Of a DNA stretch of 64,000 bases, positions 62,492-64,000 are shown one piece after another; positions within the stretch are counted from its first letter, which is position 1, and every line of letters starts with the position of its first letter. The translations under genes and the position numbers were made by a program. The notes beneath the pieces are model-generated. The model made no database searches and was not told the origin of the DNA. It saw only the letters and a list, made by a program, of their open reading frames with translations. The stretch lies in contig CP064988.1 of the NCBI GenBank assembly GCA_016699855.1, positions 4,554,501 to 4,618,500 on the forward strand, written 5' to 3'. The stretch comes from Rhodospirillales bacterium. GTDB taxonomy: Bacteria > Pseudomonadota > Alphaproteobacteria > Reyranellales > Reyranellaceae.

Positions 62492-63402
62492 GCCTTCTCG
62501 ACGATTCCGACGTTCGCCTTCAGGTCCGCGCGCAGCGCGCCGATCTTGTCCGACGGGATGAACGAGTCGCTGGCGCCGCGCTTGAGGTACTTGTCGAACA
62601 CCCGCGACGTGGCGCGCGCGTCGTCGCGCGACGTGCCCCAGAATCCGCCCGCGAAGTCGCCATCGGGGCGCGAGAAGTAGTAGGCCCCGGCCACGATCCG
62701 CATCGCCGGCACCATCGCGACCGACGGATCGGCCTGGTACGACTGCATGCCGCCGATGGCGCGCATGCAGGCGTCGGTGTCGAGCCAGCCCTGGATGATC
62801 TCCGGCGCCGTGCGTCCGACCGCCTTGCCCGGGGCGTCGCGGGCGGCGTTGCTGCCGCCGTAGTTCTTCAGGGCGCCGGCCTTGGTCGACGCCGCTTTCA
62901 TCGTGTGCATGTGCGAGAACGCCCGCCAACCGAGGCTGAATCCGGCGTCGTCGTCCTTGAGGATGGCCTCGTCGACGTTCTGCCACCAGCGCGTGCGCCG
63001 CTGGCGCTGCTCCACCGTCACCCCCTTGTCGGTGCCGACAAACACCAGGTCCTCGGTGAAGCCCGGCAGGCCGACGCAGATCTTGGGATTGAGCGCCAGC
63101 CAGCGGTCGATGGTGTCGCGTTCGGCCTGCACGTAGCCTATGGCGTGGTTGCCGGGCACCTGCTGGGTCACGGGGTCGACCTTCGTCTTGCCGTCGGGCG
63201 CAAGCTCGGTCCAGCGCTTCATCCAGTCGGTGTGGTTGAACGGGGTCTGGCGGATGTTGTTGAACTGGGTCTCCTCCCAGCTGATCGCGATCATCAGCGC
63301 CGGGCTGAAATTCTTGAGCACCCATTCGTCCTTGCACACGCTGGTGTAGGCCTTGTACGCGAGGCTCCACATGAACATGAAGTCGTGACCGGCGCCCGCC
63401 AT
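62488..63402 (-). CDS. Protein of unknown function (possible lysozyme-like)
   Basis: 304 residues from the ATG at 63402, preceded by GAGGGG. No signal peptide: the start is MAGAGHDFMFMWSLAYKAYT. The segment LMIAISWEETQFNNIRQTPF resembles the catalytic-glutamate region of lysozyme-like transglycosylases, followed by NHAIGYVQAERDTIDRWLAL, and late LKRGASDSFIPSDKIGALRA. This similarity is only by eye, so the function is uncertain. It is on the opposite strand between acpS and lepB, interrupting that core pair, and its stop overlaps acpS by 4 bp. The region upstream is shared with lepB's promoter side. Confidence 0.6.
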   Translation of the reverse strand: MAGAGHDFMFMWSLAYKAYTSVCKDEWVLKNFSPALMIAISWEETQFNNIRQTPFNHTDWMKRWTELAPDGKTKVDPVTQQVPGNHAIGYVQAERDTIDRWLALNPKICVGLPGFTEDLVFVGTDKGVTVEQRQRRTRWWQNVDEAILKDDDAGFSLGWRAFSHMHTMKAASTKAGALKNYGGSNAARDAPGKAVGRTAPEIIQGWLDTDACMRAIGGMQSYQADPSVAMVPAMRIVAGAYYFSRPDGDFAGGFWGTSRDDARATSRVFDKYLKRGASDSFIPSDKIGALRADLKANVGIVEKA

Positions 63403-63648
63403 CGATCGTCCCCTCGATAATCCCGCGCTTTCCCCAATTCCGATATGGACATGCGCCATCGGGCGCCGGATGTCGATATGAGAGATCGCTCATGCCGACA
63501 TTCCGGCGCGGCCGCGCGGCCGGATCTGCGCCGTTTCCGGCAAGACACCGTCGGGGATTGTTGATATACCCGCGCCTTCGCGCCGCGCCGGCCGCCGCCC
63601 ATGCCCGGCGCGCGCTTCCGCCCGGCCGTAGGGAACCGCGCCAAGCCC

Positions 63649-64000
63649 ATGAGTCGCAAGCAGGAATCCGGTGGCTGGTGGGAGACGGTCAAGACCGTCT
63701 TCTACGCCGTGCTGATCGCCATAACGGCGCGCACATTCGCCTACGAGCCGTTCAATATCCCCAGCGGATCGATGGAGCCGACCCTGCTGGTCGGCGACTA
63801 TCTATTCGTCTCGAAATACGCCTACGGCTACAGCCGGCACGCCTTCCCGTTGTCGCTTCCGCCGTTCCAGGGCCGGATCATGGCGCGCGACCCGAAGGTC
63901 GGCGACATCGCCGTCTTCAAGTGGCCGGGCGACAACCGCACCGACTACATCAAACGCATCATCGGCCTGCCGGGCGACACGATCCGCGTGGTCGAGGGCG
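63649..64000 (+). CDS. lepB: Signal peptidase I (partial, C-terminus off the window)
   Basis: 117 residues seen to the window edge. Removes signal peptides at the periplasmic face of the inner membrane. The N-terminal anchor helix is VFYAVLIAITARTFA; the catalytic serine is in YEPFNIPSGSMEPTLLVGDY, and the lysine in FKWPGDNRTDYIKRIIGLPG. The start ATG at 63649 follows CGCGCCAAGCCC with no strong Shine-Dalgarno. It continues the block rpoZ–rsh–pdxJ–acpS–lepB. Confidence 0.95.
   Translation, partial: MSRKQESGGWWETVKTVFYAVLIAITARTFAYEPFNIPSGSMEPTLLVGDYLFVSKYAYGYSRHAFPLSLPPFQGRIMARDPKVGDIAVFKWPGDNRTDYIKRIIGLPGDTIRVVEG

Overview
The window is about 70% G+C DNA from an alphaproteobacterium, most like a Rhodospirillales-type chromosome. 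The main evidence is the block folK–rpoZ–rsh–pdxJ–acpS–lepB at 56.9–64 kb, a typical alphaproteobacterial order, together with a serC/serA pair, hisZ, hemB and a large set of acyl-CoA degradation genes. No rRNA, tRNA, CRISPR array, intact insertion sequence or replication origin was seen.

Layout. 1–7.8 kb: secreted C13-type peptidase (cut by the window edge), epmA, folP with an OsmC protein, a MaoC-like dehydratase, a luciferase-family oxidoreductase, and a glutaminase fused to STAS and cyclic-nucleotide-binding domains. 7.8–9.9 kb: a lower-G+C patch with two secreted cysteine-containing proteins of unknown function. 9.9–16.5 kb: a MocR-type regulator with a 42-bp minisatellite over its N-terminus and palindromic operators facing a divergent MaoC gene, then three glycosyltransferases with a 33-bp minisatellite between two of them. 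16.6–25.8 kb: a possible outer-membrane-barrel protein, CoA-pyrophosphatase-type Nudix, lipoprotein protease, serA and serC (split by a GIY-YIG gene and dispersed repeats) and a B12-binding radical SAM enzyme.

26.3–35.7 kb is the most accessory region. It holds low-G+C fragments, three copies of a REP-like element, gene remnants (an HlyB-type ABC transporter among them), and an Rhs polymorphic-toxin locus. In that locus a 1531-residue Rhs protein with a Sec-type signal peptide is followed in tight array by a DUF6188-type candidate immunity gene, a small gene of unknown function, an orphan Rhs C-terminal tip and a small membrane protein that may be the tip's immunity partner.

35.8–47.3 kb: hisZ, two tandem Nudix genes, hemB, valine-type degradation genes (acyl-CoA dehydrogenase plus 3-hydroxyisobutyryl-CoA hydrolase), a 3-hydroxyacyl-CoA dehydrogenase, an EamA exporter and small secreted proteins. 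47.3–52.3 kb: a beta-oxidation operon (acyl-CoA dehydrogenase, thiolase, FadB-like fusion) behind a palindromic operator and closed by an intrinsic terminator. 52.3–56.8 kb: a truncated hydratase-family gene, glutathione peroxidase, DUF2207-type membrane protein, HD protein, family-5 uracil-DNA glycosylase and a NYN protein. 56.9–64 kb: the conserved core block.

Three unrelated genes (the 16.6-kb envelope gene, serA, rsh) each carry one single-base deletion that a one-base correction would restore. Sequencing or assembly error is more likely than gene death. Several short hairpin families are scattered between genes; in places they seem to have truncated genes, supplied stop codons, or provided a ribosome-binding site.
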